Shown here one piece after another: positions 8,997-17,408 of a stretch of DNA of 64,000 bases. The DNA lies in contig NZ_JAJBZM010000001.1 in NCBI RefSeq assembly GCF_020567375.1, forward strand, positions 233,396 through 297,395, written 5' to 3'. The first letter of the stretch is position 1. Every line of letters starts with the position of its first letter. Source of the DNA: Janibacter melonis. GTDB lineage: Bacteria > Actinomycetota > Actinomycetes > Actinomycetales > Dermatophilaceae. The translations under genes and the position numbers were made by a program. The notes beneath the pieces were generated by a model. It ran no database searches. It saw nothing but the letters and a program-made list of their open reading frames with translations, and was not told the origin of the DNA.

Positions 8997-10487
8997 ATGA
9001 GCGTGCGCAGAGTCATGGGGATCGAGACCGAGTACGGCATCTCCGTGCCCGGTCAGCCGTGGGCCGACCCCGTCCAGACCTCCGGTCTCGTCGTCTCGCG
9101 CTACGCGAGGGAGCACGGGCTGCGCGCGACGCACGGGGCGTGGGACTACTCCGACGAGCAGCCGCTGCACGACGCCCGCGGCTTCTCGATGCCCCGCGAC
9201 GAGGCCGACCCGACCCAGCTCACCGACGAGGAGCAGCCGGGCCTGGCCAACGTCGTGCTCACCAACGGCGCGCGCCTCTACGTCGACCACGCCCACCCCG
9301 AGTACTCCTCGCCCGAGGTGATGACCCCCCGCGACGCCGTCGTGCACGACCGGGCCGGCGAGCTCGTCATGCGCGAGGCCGTCGAGCTGCTGTCGACCCG
9401 GCCGCCGGGCGTGACGCTCTACAAGAACAACACCGACGGCAAGGGCGCCTCCTACGGCACCCACGAGAACTACCTGCTCGACCGCGCCACCCCCTTCGCC
9501 CGGGTCGTGCGCGACCTCACGCCCTTCTTCGTCGCGCGTCAGGTGGTCATCGGGGCGGGCCGCGTCGGCCTGGGCCGCGAGAGCGAGGGCGCGGGCTACC
9601 AGATCTGCTCCCGGGCCGACTTCTTCGAGGCCGAGGTGGGCCTGGAGACGACCTTCCGCCGCCCGATCATCAACACCCGGGACGAGCCGCACGCCGACCC
9701 CGACCGCTACCGGCGGCTCCACGTCATCGTCGGCGACGCCAACCTCGCCGACGTCGCCAACCTGCTGAAGATGGGCTCGACCTCGCTCGTCCTCGCCCTC
9801 GTCGAGGCCGACGCGGTGCGCGGCCGGCTCGCCCTCCGCGACCCCCTTCGGGCCCTGCGCGAGGTCTCGCACGACCCGACGTGCACCGCGCTCGTCGAGC
9901 TCGCCGACGGTCGGCGGATGACCGCCGTCCAGCTCCTATGGGCCTACCGCGAGCTCATCGGAGAGCACCTCGGGCGGCACGGCAGCGACGAGGCGACCGA
10001 CGAGGTCCTCGCCCATCTCGACCGGGTCCTCACGCTCCTCGAGAGCGACCCGATGTCGGCGGCGAAGGACCTCGACTGGGTCGCCAAGCTCTCGATCCTC
10101 CAGGGCTACCGCGACCGCGACGGGCTCGCGTGGGGCGACCCGCGGCTGCAGGCGGTCGACATCCAGTACAGCGACATCCGCCCGGCGAAGGGGGTCTTCG
10201 CCCGCCTCGAGGCGGCCGGCCGGATCACCCGGCTGACGACGCCCGAAGAGGTCGAGGCGGCGGTGACCACGCCGCCGGCCGACACCCGTGCCTGGCTGCG
10301 CGGGCGGCTCGTGCGCGACCACGCCCCCGACGTCATCTCCGCGTCCTGGGACTCCGTCGTGCTGCGCGTCCCCCGCGGGGTCGCGCGCATCTCGATGCCC
10401 GAGCCGACCGCCCTGGGTCGTGACGCGACCGCGGCCGCGCTCGCCCACGACACGGTCAGCGAGGTCGTCGAGGCGCTCGGGGCATAG
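8997..10487 (+). CDS. dop: Depupylase / Pup deamidase Dop
   Basis: Dop removes Pup from substrates and, where Pup ends in Gln, converts it to Glu. The 496-residue protein is a glutamine-synthetase-like member of the Dop/PafA family. It starts MGIETEYGIS after a short extension and has the Dop-specific insert (about residues 40-80) that PafA lacks, followed by HPEYSSPE and TLYKNNTDGKGASYGTHEN. A TACGCT -10 element at 8984-8989 lies 7 bases before the ATG, so the mRNA is probably leaderless. It precedes pup by 36 bases. Because the Pup here already ends in Glu, the deamidase activity would be redundant and depupylation the likely role. Confidence 0.96.
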   Translation: MSVRRVMGIETEYGISVPGQPWADPVQTSGLVVSRYAREHGLRATHGAWDYSDEQPLHDARGFSMPRDEADPTQLTDEEQPGLANVVLTNGARLYVDHAHPEYSSPEVMTPRDAVVHDRAGELVMREAVELLSTRPPGVTLYKNNTDGKGASYGTHENYLLDRATPFARVVRDLTPFFVARQVVIGAGRVGLGRESEGAGYQICSRADFFEAEVGLETTFRRPIINTRDEPHADPDRYRRLHVIVGDANLADVANLLKMGSTSLVLALVEADAVRGRLALRDPLRALREVSHDPTCTALVELADGRRMTAVQLLWAYRELIGEHLGRHGSDEATDEVLAHLDRVLTLLESDPMSAAKDLDWVAKLSILQGYRDRDGLAWGDPRLQAVDIQYSDIRPAKGVFARLEAAGRITRLTTPEEVEAAVTTPPADTRAWLRGRLVRDHAPDVISASWDSVVLRVPRGVARISMPEPTALGRDATAAALAHDTVSEVVEALGA

Positions 10488-10523
10488 GTTGGGGGCTCGA
10501 CCCGTCGACGAGAGGAGCCGGTG

Positions 10524-10724
10524 ATGGCCGGTCAGGAGCAGGTGCGGCGCAGCGGTGGCGGCGGCGGGGACGAGACCCCCGGCGACGACGCCTTCGGCCA
10601 GGTGAGCGCGAGCAACGCCGCGCGCGACGAGGGGCTGGACTCGGTGCTCTCCGACATCGACGGCGTGCTCGAGACCAACGCCGAGGAGTTCGTCAAGAGC
10701 TTCGTGCAGAAGGGCGGCGAGTAG
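10524..10724 (+). CDS. pup: Prokaryotic ubiquitin-like protein Pup
   Basis: A 66-residue intrinsically disordered protein tag ligated to lysines by PafA. It has a Gly-rich N-terminus, a central helix-forming stretch (SVLSDIDGVLETNAEEFV) that would pair with the ARC coiled coil, and the C-terminus VQKGGE. The terminal residue is Glu, so the protein is ready for ligation without Dop. AGGAG at 10513-10517, 6 bases upstream, selects the ATG at 10524 over the GTG at 10521. In Mycobacterium the 20S genes prcB and prcA follow pup. Here pafA follows after 42 bases. Confidence 0.97.
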   Translation: MAGQEQVRRSGGGGGDETPGDDAFGQVSASNAARDEGLDSVLSDIDGVLETNAEEFVKSFVQKGGE

Positions 10725-10766
10725 CCGCCGGTCCGGGCCGGGGGCGCTGCCCCTAGCCTGGGCGCC

Positions 10767-12161
10767 ATGGAGCGGCGCATCTACGGCATCGAGACCGAGT
10801 TCGGCGTGACGTGCACGTCGCAGGGCAGGCGGCGCCTCACGCCCGACGAGGTCGCGCGGTACATGTTCCGCTCGGTCGTGCGGTGGGGCCGCTCGAGCAA
10901 CGTCTTCCTCGGCAACGGCGCGCGGCTCTACCTCGACGTCGGCAGCCACCCCGAGTACGCGACCGCCGAGTGCGACGACCTGCTCGACCTCATCGCGCAC
11001 GACCGCGCCGGCGAGCTCGTCGTCCAGCAGCTCGTCGACGACGCGCAGACACGTCTGGCCGAGGACGAGGTCGACGGCGAGATCTACGTCTTCAAGAACA
11101 ACGTCGACTCCGCCGGCAACTCCTACGGCTGCCACGAGAACTTCCTCGTCGCCCGCACCGACGACTTCGGCGCGATCACCGAGGGGCTGCTGCCCTTCCT
11201 CATCTCGCGCCAGCTCGTCGCCGGCACGGGCAAGGTGATGTCGACGAGCCAGGGACCGGTCTTCTCGGTGAGCCAGCGGGCCGACCACATCTGGGAGGGC
11301 GTCTCGTCGGCGACGACGCGCTCGCGCCCCATCATCAACACCCGCGACGAGCCCCACGCCGATGCCGAGCGCTACCGCCGGATGCACGTCATCGTCGGCG
11401 ACTCGACGATGACCGAGACGACGACGCTGCTCAAGGTGGGGTCCGCCTCGCTCGTCCTGCGGATGCTCGAGTCCGGCGTGCGGATGGACCACCTGCGGCT
11501 CGAGAACCCCATCCGGGCGATCCGCGACATCAGCCTCGACATCACCGGGCGAGCCACGGTCCGGCTGGCCGACGGTCGTCAGATGAGCGGCCTGGAGCTG
11601 CAGCAGGCCTATCTGGCCGGAGTCCTCGAGCTCGTCGAGCGCGAGGGGATCGACGACGCGGTGACCACCCAGGTCGTCGAGCTGTGGCAGCGCACGCTCA
11701 CCGCGATCGAGACCGACCGGCTCGACCTCGTCGCGACCGAGGTCGACTGGGTCGTCAAGCACCGGCTGCTCGACGCCTACGCCGCGAGCAGGGGAGTGGG
11801 CATGGAGGACCCCCGCATCGCCCAGCTCGACCTCGCCTACCACGACATCGACCCGCAGCGCGGGGTGCACCACGTGCTCCAGCGGGCCGGGCGGGTCGCC
11901 CGCGTCGTCGACGACGCCCGCGTCGCCGCGGCCGTGGACACCCCTCCTCAGACCACGCGGGCCCGGCTGCGCGGCGACTTCGTGCGGGCCGCGCGCGAGC
12001 ACGGCCGCGACTTCACCGTCGACTGGGTCCACCTCAAGCTCAACGACGCGACCCAGCGCACGATCCTGTGCAAGGACCCCTTCGCCGCCGTCGACGAGCG
12101 GGTCGACGCCCTCATCGCCTCGATGCGCCCCGCTTCGCCGGAGCCCGCCGCCGCGCCCTGA
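10767..12161 (+). CDS. pafA: Pup--protein ligase PafA
   Basis: ATP-dependent ligase that joins the C-terminal Glu of Pup to substrate lysines. The 464-residue protein starts [15 protein letters not shown], the conserved PafA opening with the ATP/Mg-binding Glu residues, and carries [28 protein letters not shown] and [14 protein letters not shown]. It lacks the Dop insert. TAGCCT at 10754-10759, 7 bases before the ATG, suggests that pafA has its own leaderless promoter inside the dop-pup-pafA run. Length and motifs are standard, so it should be active. Confidence 0.97.
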   Translation: MERRIYGIETEFGVTCTSQGRRRLTPDEVARYMFRSVVRWGRSSNVFLGNGARLYLDVGSHPEYATAECDDLLDLIAHDRAGELVVQQLVDDAQTRLAEDEVDGEIYVFKNNVDSAGNSYGCHENFLVARTDDFGAITEGLLPFLISRQLVAGTGKVMSTSQGPVFSVSQRADHIWEGVSSATTRSRPIINTRDEPHADAERYRRMHVIVGDSTMTETTTLLKVGSASLVLRMLESGVRMDHLRLENPIRAIRDISLDITGRATVRLADGRQMSGLELQQAYLAGVLELVEREGIDDAVTTQVVELWQRTLTAIETDRLDLVATEVDWVVKHRLLDAYAASRGVGMEDPRIAQLDLAYHDIDPQRGVHHVLQRAGRVARVVDDARVAAAVDTPPQTTRARLRGDFVRAAREHGRDFTVDWVHLKLNDATQRTILCKDPFAAVDERVDALIASMRPASPEPAAAP

Positions 12162-12264
12162 GCAGGGCCCGCCGACCAGGGCCGTCGGACGGCTCGGTCA
12201 GGCGTCTCTCAGGGGGCTGTGGTTATGGTGGAGGAGAAGTCACCCCCAAGACGAAGGACTCCTC

Positions 12265-13224
12265 GTGATCTCACGTGCCCGCGCGACCGTGGCGCTGACC
12301 GCGGCCGCTGCACTGACCCTCACCGCCTGCGGCGGTGACGACACCGAGGCCCCGGAGGCCGCCTCCTCGGGGGCGGTGGACCAGGTGAAGGTCACCGCCG
12401 GCACCGAGAAGGCCGCCCCGAAGATCGCCCTCGAGGACAAGAGCGTCTCCACCTCGAAGACCGAGGTCAAGACGGTCAAGGAGGGCAAGGGCGCCCCGGT
12501 GAGCAAGGACGACGTCGTCACCGTCGACATCGCCCTCTACAACGGCACCAGCGGCAAGCCGATCCCCAACACCGAGACCTACACCGCGGACCCCATCGCG
12601 ATCGACCTCGGCAACGAGCAGATCTTCCCCGGGCTGCGCAACGGCATCGTCGGCCAGAAGGTCGGCAGCACCGCGACCGCCGTCGTCCCGCCGAAGGAGA
12701 TGTTCGGCGAGACCGGCAACGAGCAGCTCGGCGTCGCCGCGACCGACTCCGTCGTCATGGTCTACGACGTCAAGGACGTCATGCTCAAGGAGGCCGAGGG
12801 CAAGGAGGTCGCCGCGAAGTCCGGCCTGCCGAAGGTCACCTACTCGACCGACAAGGCCGCGACCTTCGAGATGCCCAAGGGCAAGGCTCCGAGCTCCACG
12901 ACGGCCCAGACGCTCGTCCAGGGCGACGGCGCGACGGTCAAGAAGGGCGACACCGCCTACGTCAGCTACACCGGCGCGCTGTGGAAGAACGGCAAGGTCT
13001 TCGACTCCAGCAAGCAGGAGGGGCGTCGCCCCTTCGCCGTGCCGGTCGGCGGCGGCCAGGTCATCAAGGCCTGGGACGAGGAGCTCGCCGGCACGAAGGT
13101 CGGAGACCGCGTCCTGCTCGTCGTGCCCCCGAAGGACGGCTACGGCAAGACCGGCAGCCCCGACGGCAGCATCACCAAGGACGACACGATCGTCTTCGTC
13201 ATCGACGTCCTCGGCAAGGTCTGA
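12265..13224 (+). CDS. Secreted lipoprotein with two FKBP-type peptidyl-prolyl isomerase domains
   Basis: Predicted extracytoplasmic folding catalyst of 319 residues. The signal peptide ends in the lipobox LTAC (Cys at about residue 21), followed by a short linker. Two FKBP-like domains follow: a degenerate one at about 85-175 (VTVDIALYNGTSG) and a better conserved one at about 228-319 (AYVSYTGALW, VGGGQVIKAWDE). The GTG at 12265 has GAAGGA 6 bases upstream, and TATGGT at 12224-12229 is a plausible -10 element. The next gene encodes a cytosolic FKBP, so isomerases for both sides of the membrane are paired here. Confidence 0.9.
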   Translation: MISRARATVALTAAAALTLTACGGDDTEAPEAASSGAVDQVKVTAGTEKAAPKIALEDKSVSTSKTEVKTVKEGKGAPVSKDDVVTVDIALYNGTSGKPIPNTETYTADPIAIDLGNEQIFPGLRNGIVGQKVGSTATAVVPPKEMFGETGNEQLGVAATDSVVMVYDVKDVMLKEAEGKEVAAKSGLPKVTYSTDKAATFEMPKGKAPSSTTAQTLVQGDGATVKKGDTAYVSYTGALWKNGKVFDSSKQEGRRPFAVPVGGGQVIKAWDEELAGTKVGDRVLLVVPPKDGYGKTGSPDGSITKDDTIVFVIDVLGKV

Positions 13225-13287
13225 CCCGGCGCTCGCGCCGCGACGACCTGCCACGCCACCCGCAACCCCAGACCCCAGGAGGTCCGC

Positions 13288-13674
13288 ATGCCCTTCGACC
13301 CGAGCACGACCAAGCCCGAGATCGAGTTCCCCGGCGACACCCCGCCGAGCGAGCTCGTGCTCGAGGACATCACCGTCGGCGACGGCCGCGAGGCCACCCC
13401 CGGCGACCCCATCAAGGCGCACTACGTCGGCGTCGCCCACAGCACCGGCGAGGAGTTCGACGCCTCGTGGAACCGCGGCGCCCCGCTCGCCTTCACCGTC
13501 GGCGTCGGCCAGGTCATCCAGGGCTGGGACCAGGGCCTGCTCGGCATGAAGGAGGGTGGTCGTCGCAAGATCACCATCCCGCCGCACCTCGGCTACGGCG
13601 ACCGCGGCGCCGGCGGCGCGATCAAGGGCGGCGAGACCCTGATCTTCGTCGTCGACCTCGTCTCCGTCGGCTGA
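13288..13674 (+). CDS. Cytosolic FKBP-type peptidyl-prolyl cis-trans isomerase
   Basis: Single-domain FKBP of 128 residues that would catalyse proline isomerisation during folding. It has no signal peptide. The domain at about 25-126 shows GDPIKAHYVGVAHSTGEEFD, VGQVIQGWDQGLLGMKEGG and the GYGDRGAGGAIKGGETL end loop, all typical. AGGAGG at 13277-13282 lies 5 bases before the ATG. The gene starts 63 bases after the lipoprotein gene and ends before a strong hairpin (13709-13739), so the two are probably an operon. Confidence 0.93.
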   Translation: MPFDPSTTKPEIEFPGDTPPSELVLEDITVGDGREATPGDPIKAHYVGVAHSTGEEFDASWNRGAPLAFTVGVGQVIQGWDQGLLGMKEGGRRKITIPPHLGYGDRGAGGAIKGGETLIFVVDLVSVG

Positions 13675-13708
13675 GGAGTCGGCTGACACCCCCTTCGCCC
13701 CACGCCTC

Positions 13709-13739
13709 GGGCCCCCACCGGTACGCCGGTCGGGGGCCC
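13709..13739 (+). terminator. Hairpin after the FKBP gene
   Basis: GGGCCCCC pairs with GGGGGCCC and the inner ACCGG pairs with CCGGT, separated by one bulged C. This gives 13 paired bases around the loop TACG. No T-run follows, so it is a GC-hairpin type rather than a textbook intrinsic terminator. It lies 35 bases after the FKBP stop codon. Confidence 0.6.
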
Positions 13740-13766
13740 GTGGTGCGTCCGGGGGCTGTCTCAGCT

Positions 13767-13851
13767 TTCCCGCCCTGGGCGGGAACATTCGACCTCGGGC
13801 GAGAACATTTCCTTCCCGAGGTCGCACTTTCCCGCCCTGGGCGGGAAAGTG
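13767..13851. repeat. Compound palindromic intergenic repeat, copy A
   Basis: Three hairpins in a row. The first is TTCCCGCCC-T-GGGCGGGAA (13767-13785). The second joins CGACCTCGGG (13790-13799) to CCCGAGGTCG (13815-13824). The third is CACTTTCCCGCCC (13825-13837) against GGGCGGGAAAGTG (13839-13851), 13 perfect pairs. The same modules recur at 48238-48297. Both copies fill gaps between convergent genes, so they may act as two-way terminators as well as being a repeat family. Confidence 0.85.
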
Positions 13852-13870
13852 GGGACGAGGGCGAAGGGGG

Positions 13871-14980
13871 TCAGAGGAGGGCGGCGGCGTGGCGGCCGGC
13901 GGCGGCGGCGGTGACGAAGGCGGCGCGCTCGGACGCGTAGCCGCGGCCCATCGTCGCGAGCGGCACCGGGCAGGCGCGCAGCGCCTCGTCGAGACCACCG
14001 GCGGGGACGAGGACGGGGGAGAGGCGACCGGTCGCGGACGCGCAGACGGCCTCGACCGCCTCGCGCAGACCGGGGGAGAGGTGGTCGTCGTCGGCGAGCG
14101 GCACGTCGGCCGACCCGAGGACCACCCGGCCCAGCGTCGTCGCCGTGTGGTGCGACAGCCCGCGATGACGACCGCGCGGGTCGGCCGCGGAGACCCTCAG
14201 GACCGCGACCCCACGACCGCGCAGCGTGTGCACGGTGTTGAGCACCTCGCCCTGGCTGATGCCGGAGTAGCCCCATGGCGTCGCCGAGCCGGCGTTGCCC
14301 GGCCCCTGGGCCACGACGACGACGTCGGCGCCGAGGACGTAGCGCGCCGCGAGCAGCGCCGAGTGCAGGGTGATCGCCTCGTGCTCCCCGCCGTACGCCT
14401 GGCCGACGCTCGTCGTGCTCGTGAGCATCCCGCTCTCGCGCATCGCGGCGACGAGACGGGAGTGGCCGAGCGGCAGCGAGCCCGTGTCGGTCATGACGTA
14501 GGCGACGCGAGCACCGGGGCGGTCGGCGTGGACGCCGGCGACGACGGCCGGCAGGGCCGAGTGCAGCTCGGCGGCGACGACGGGCATGCCCTCGAGGTCG
14601 CCGGCGACGACCTGGGGGTGACCGGCCATCGCCTCGTGGTGCGCGGACTCCTGCTCCTCGAGCGCGAGGACCATCGTCTGCAGCGGCGCGTAGCGCGCCT
14701 TGACGATGTGGCCGGGCGGTCGGGCGCCGTCGGCGTCGACGGGGTCCGGGGGCAGCGCGTCGGGGATCGCGACGACGAGGGCCTGGCCCCCGGTGCCCAG
14801 CCCCTTGAGGAGCGCGCTCGCGTTGAGCAGCACCGTGTCGCCCACCCGCGGGGTGCCGACGAGCGGGGTGTCGGCGAGCGCGGCCATGACCCCGCCCTCG
14901 TCGAGCTCGACGTCGACGGTGACCACCGGCCCCCAGCCGCCCGTGACGGACGAGACCGTGCCGCGGCGCCAGTGGATCAT
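13871..14980 (-). CDS. DUF3866 family protein
   Basis: A 369-residue protein of the DUF3866 family, which is confined to actinobacteria and related lines and often lies beside pafBC. Its function is unknown. The N-terminus (WRRGTVSSVTGGWGPVVTVDV) looks like a small beta domain. A middle part follows with many small residues and motifs such as VVVAQGPGNAGSATPWGYSG, which could bind a ligand. No signal peptide or membrane helix is clear. A TAGCCT element (14988-14993 on the complementary strand) lies 7 bases before the ATG, so it is probably leaderless, and it shares a divergent promoter region with pafB. Confidence 0.8.
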   Translation of the reverse strand: MIHWRRGTVSSVTGGWGPVVTVDVELDEGGVMAALADTPLVGTPRVGDTVLLNASALLKGLGTGGQALVVAIPDALPPDPVDADGARPPGHIVKARYAPLQTMVLALEEQESAHHEAMAGHPQVVAGDLEGMPVVAAELHSALPAVVAGVHADRPGARVAYVMTDTGSLPLGHSRLVAAMRESGMLTSTTSVGQAYGGEHEAITLHSALLAARYVLGADVVVVAQGPGNAGSATPWGYSGISQGEVLNTVHTLRGRGVAVLRVSAADPRGRHRGLSHHTATTLGRVVLGSADVPLADDDHLSPGLREAVEAVCASATGRLSPVLVPAGGLDEALRACPVPLATMGRGYASERAAFVTAAAAGRHAAALL

Positions 14981-14987
14981 GGCGCGA

Positions 14988-15023
14988 AGGCTATCTGCCC
15001 GCCTCGCGACCCTCGGGTAGCGT
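14988..15023. promoter_or_regulatory. Divergent promoter region for DUF3866 and pafB
   Basis: A minus-strand -10 element TAGCCT (14993-14988) serves the DUF3866 gene and predicts a leaderless start at 14980. A plus-strand element TAGCGT (15018-15023) serves pafB with a leader of about 36 bases. Only 85 bases separate the two start codons. No strong -35 element is seen for either. Confidence 0.55.
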
Positions 15024-15065
15024 CGGGCGTGCGCCGCAGCGGCGCGAGCGGCGAAGGGAGAGCGC

Positions 15066-16061
15066 GTGGCCGTCAGCAACACCCCTCGGGCCAAGACCGA
15101 GCGGCTGATGAACCTCACGATGTGCCTGCTCTCGACCCGCCGGGCCCTGCCCAAGGCGCGCATCCGCACGATGGTCGAGGCGTACCAGGGCGTCGAGTCC
15201 GACGAGGCCTTCGACCGCATGTTCGAGCGCGACAAGGACGAGCTGCGCGGTCTGGGCATCCCGCTCGTCACCGAGCAGATCGGCGGAGCCTTCGAGGACG
15301 AGCCGGGCTACCGGATCGACCAGCGCGACTACGCGCTGCCCGACCTCTCCTTCGCCCCCGACGAGCTCGCGGTCATCGGCCTGGCCAGCCGCGTGTGGAC
15401 CCACGCGGCGATGGCGCCCAGCGCCGCGACGGCCTGGCGCAAGGTCGCCTCGCTCGAGCCCGGCGACGGGGCGACGGAGGACCCCTTCGTCGGCATCGAG
15501 CCCACCCTCGGCGGCTCCGAGCCCTCCTTCCCCGCGCTGCAGGAGGCGACCGTCGCCGCCCGCACGGTGACCTTCGACTACACCCGCTCCGGGGCCGCGG
15601 AGCCGCAGACCCGACGGGTCGACCCGTGGGCGCTCACGTCGTGGCACGGCCGGTGGTACCTCACCGGGTACGACCTCGACCGCGCGGGCCAGCGGATCTA
15701 CCGCCTCTCGCGGATCTCGTCCGCCGTGCGCACCGGGGGAGAGATCACCCACCAGCGCCCCGAGGACCTCGACCCGCAGGGCGCGGTCGCGCGCTTCGCC
15801 CAGGGTGACCGCCCGACGACCGTGGCCGTCGTGCGCGTGCGCACCGGCGCCGGTCACGCGCTGCGCCGGCGAGCCCGCGCGAGCACCGACGCGGGGGAGG
15901 GGTGGGACCGTCTCGAGGTCGAGCACTCCTCGACGCACGCCCTGGCCGACGAGCTCGCCGGGTACGGCGGCGACGTCGTGGCCGAGTCGCCCGAGGAGCT
16001 GGTCACCGCCGTCCGGTCACGCCTCGAGGGCGTGCTCGCCAGCCTCGGAGGAGCCCGATGA
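15066..16061 (+). CDS. pafB: WYL-domain transcriptional regulator PafB
   Basis: The first of two paralogous regulators that together activate the LexA-independent DNA-damage response in actinobacteria. The 331-residue protein has an N-terminal winged helix (about 12-75), a central linker and a WYL domain around 160-235 (RWYLTGYDLDRAGQRIYRLSRI), followed by the C-terminal WCX extension. The GTG start at 15066 is preceded by AAGGGAGAG. The stop overlaps the pafC start as ATGA, so both subunits are co-translated, as expected for a heteromer. Placement downstream of the Pup genes matches other actinobacteria. Confidence 0.93.
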   Translation: MAVSNTPRAKTERLMNLTMCLLSTRRALPKARIRTMVEAYQGVESDEAFDRMFERDKDELRGLGIPLVTEQIGGAFEDEPGYRIDQRDYALPDLSFAPDELAVIGLASRVWTHAAMAPSAATAWRKVASLEPGDGATEDPFVGIEPTLGGSEPSFPALQEATVAARTVTFDYTRSGAAEPQTRRVDPWALTSWHGRWYLTGYDLDRAGQRIYRLSRISSAVRTGGEITHQRPEDLDPQGAVARFAQGDRPTTVAVVRVRTGAGHALRRRARASTDAGEGWDRLEVEHSSTHALADELAGYGGDVVAESPEELVTAVRSRLEGVLASLGGAR

Positions 16062-17020
16062 GCCCCCGCACGCCCGCCGAGCCGGCGACCACCCGGGTCT
16101 CGCGGCTGCTGACGATGGTCCCGTGGCTCGTCTCGCGCCAGGGCATCGCGCTCTCCGAGGCCGCCGAGGGCCTCGGGGTCAGCGAGCAGCAGCTGCGCGA
16201 CGACCTCGACCTGCTCTTCATGTGCGGGTACGGGCCGATGACCGACGAGCTCATCGACGTCAGCTACGAGCAGGGCCACGTCTACATCGACAACGCCGAG
16301 ACGATCAGCCGCCCGCTGCGCCTCGGGGTCGCGGAGGCCACGACGATCATCGTCGGCCTGCGCGCGCTCGAGGCCTCCGGCGTCGGCCCCTCCGACGCCG
16401 TGCGGCGCGCCCTGGCCACCCTCGAGCAGGCGACCGGGTCCCTGCCCGGCATCGACCGGGTCGGGGTCGTCGCCGAGGGCGAGCGCGACCACGAGGTGCT
16501 CCAGAGAGCGAGCAGCGCCGTGCAGCAGCGCCGCCGGGTCCACCTCACCTACCTCGTGCCCTCGCGCGACGAGCGCACCGAGCGCGACGTCGACCCCATG
16601 CGGGTCGTCGCGCTCGACGGCCACTGGTACCTCGAGGGCTGGTGCCACCTCGCCCAGGACACACGCCTCTTCCGCCTCGACCGCGTCGAGGCGATCGAGC
16701 TGCTCGACGTCGACGGCACCCCGCCGCCGCAGGCGGTCTCGCGCGACCTGTCCCAGGGGCCGTACTCGGGAGCGCCCGACGATCGTGTCGTCACCCTGCT
16801 GCTGCTGCCCCGCGCCCGCTGGGTCGCCGAGTACTACCCGACGCTGTCGCAGGAGGAGGTCGGCGAGGACCTGCGGGTGCGGCTCACGGCCCGTGACGAC
16901 GCCTGGCTGGCCCGGCTCGTCCTCGGCTGCGGGGGGCACGCGGTGCTCGAGGCGCCGCAGCCCGCCGTCGACGCGGTGCGCGCCCGGGCGCTCGCCGCGC
17001 TCAGCGGCTACTCAGCCTGA
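16058..17020 (+). CDS. pafC: WYL-domain transcriptional regulator PafC
   Basis: Partner of PafB, 320 residues. It has a winged-helix N-terminus (LLTMVPWLVSRQGIALSEAA, with GVSEQQLRDDLDLLF as the recognition part) and a WYL domain around 155-225 (HWYLEGWCHLAQDTRLFRLDRV), followed by a WCX-like C-terminus. GGAGGAG just before the ATG is a good ribosome-binding site, and the start overlaps the pafB stop by four bases. The known role of the pair is activation of DNA-repair genes after damage, possibly by sensing single-stranded DNA. Confidence 0.93.
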   Translation: MSPRTPAEPATTRVSRLLTMVPWLVSRQGIALSEAAEGLGVSEQQLRDDLDLLFMCGYGPMTDELIDVSYEQGHVYIDNAETISRPLRLGVAEATTIIVGLRALEASGVGPSDAVRRALATLEQATGSLPGIDRVGVVAEGERDHEVLQRASSAVQQRRRVHLTYLVPSRDERTERDVDPMRVVALDGHWYLEGWCHLAQDTRLFRLDRVEAIELLDVDGTPPPQAVSRDLSQGPYSGAPDDRVVTLLLLPRARWVAEYYPTLSQEEVGEDLRVRLTARDDAWLARLVLGCGGHAVLEAPQPAVDAVRARALAALSGYSA

Positions 17021-17068
17021 CGGGCGTACACTCGCAGGCGTCCAACCATCTCGTGAAAGGCGTCCGCC

Positions 17069-17374
17069 ATGCCTCAGTGGCTCGGTCCCGGCGAACTGCT
17101 CATCATCGCTCTGCTCATCCTGCTCCTCTTCGGCTTCAAGAAGCTCCCCGACGCCGCCCGCAGCCTGGGCAAGTCCGCTCGTGTCTTCAAGTCCGAGGTC
17201 AACGAGATGAAGGAGGAGGACCGCGCTCGCGAGGAGGCCAAGAAGGCCCGCGAGTCCGGCACCATCACCTCCGCCGGCACCCCGGTGCGTGACGACGTCA
17301 CCCACCGCCAGGGCGACGCCCTCATCGACGAGACGAAGCCGCGCACGGACAACACCTCCGGCCCGGTCGTCTGA
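17069..17374 (+). CDS. tatA: Sec-independent translocase subunit TatA
   Basis: Pore-forming subunit of the twin-arginine translocase for folded proteins. The 101-residue protein has one N-terminal membrane helix (about 6-22) and then the hinge [16 protein letters not shown] and an amphipathic helix. The polar tail is about twice the length of the conserved part and rich in charged residues. A TACACT -10 element at 17027-17032 gives a leader of about 30 bases, and AAAGG lies before the ATG. tatC follows after 34 bases, so the two form an operon. Confidence 0.95.
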   Translation: MPQWLGPGELLIIALLILLLFGFKKLPDAARSLGKSARVFKSEVNEMKEEDRAREEAKKARESGTITSAGTPVRDDVTHRQGDALIDETKPRTDNTSGPVV

Positions 17375-17408
17375 CGACACCCCCTTCGCACCGCTCTCGC
17401 ACGCCGCC

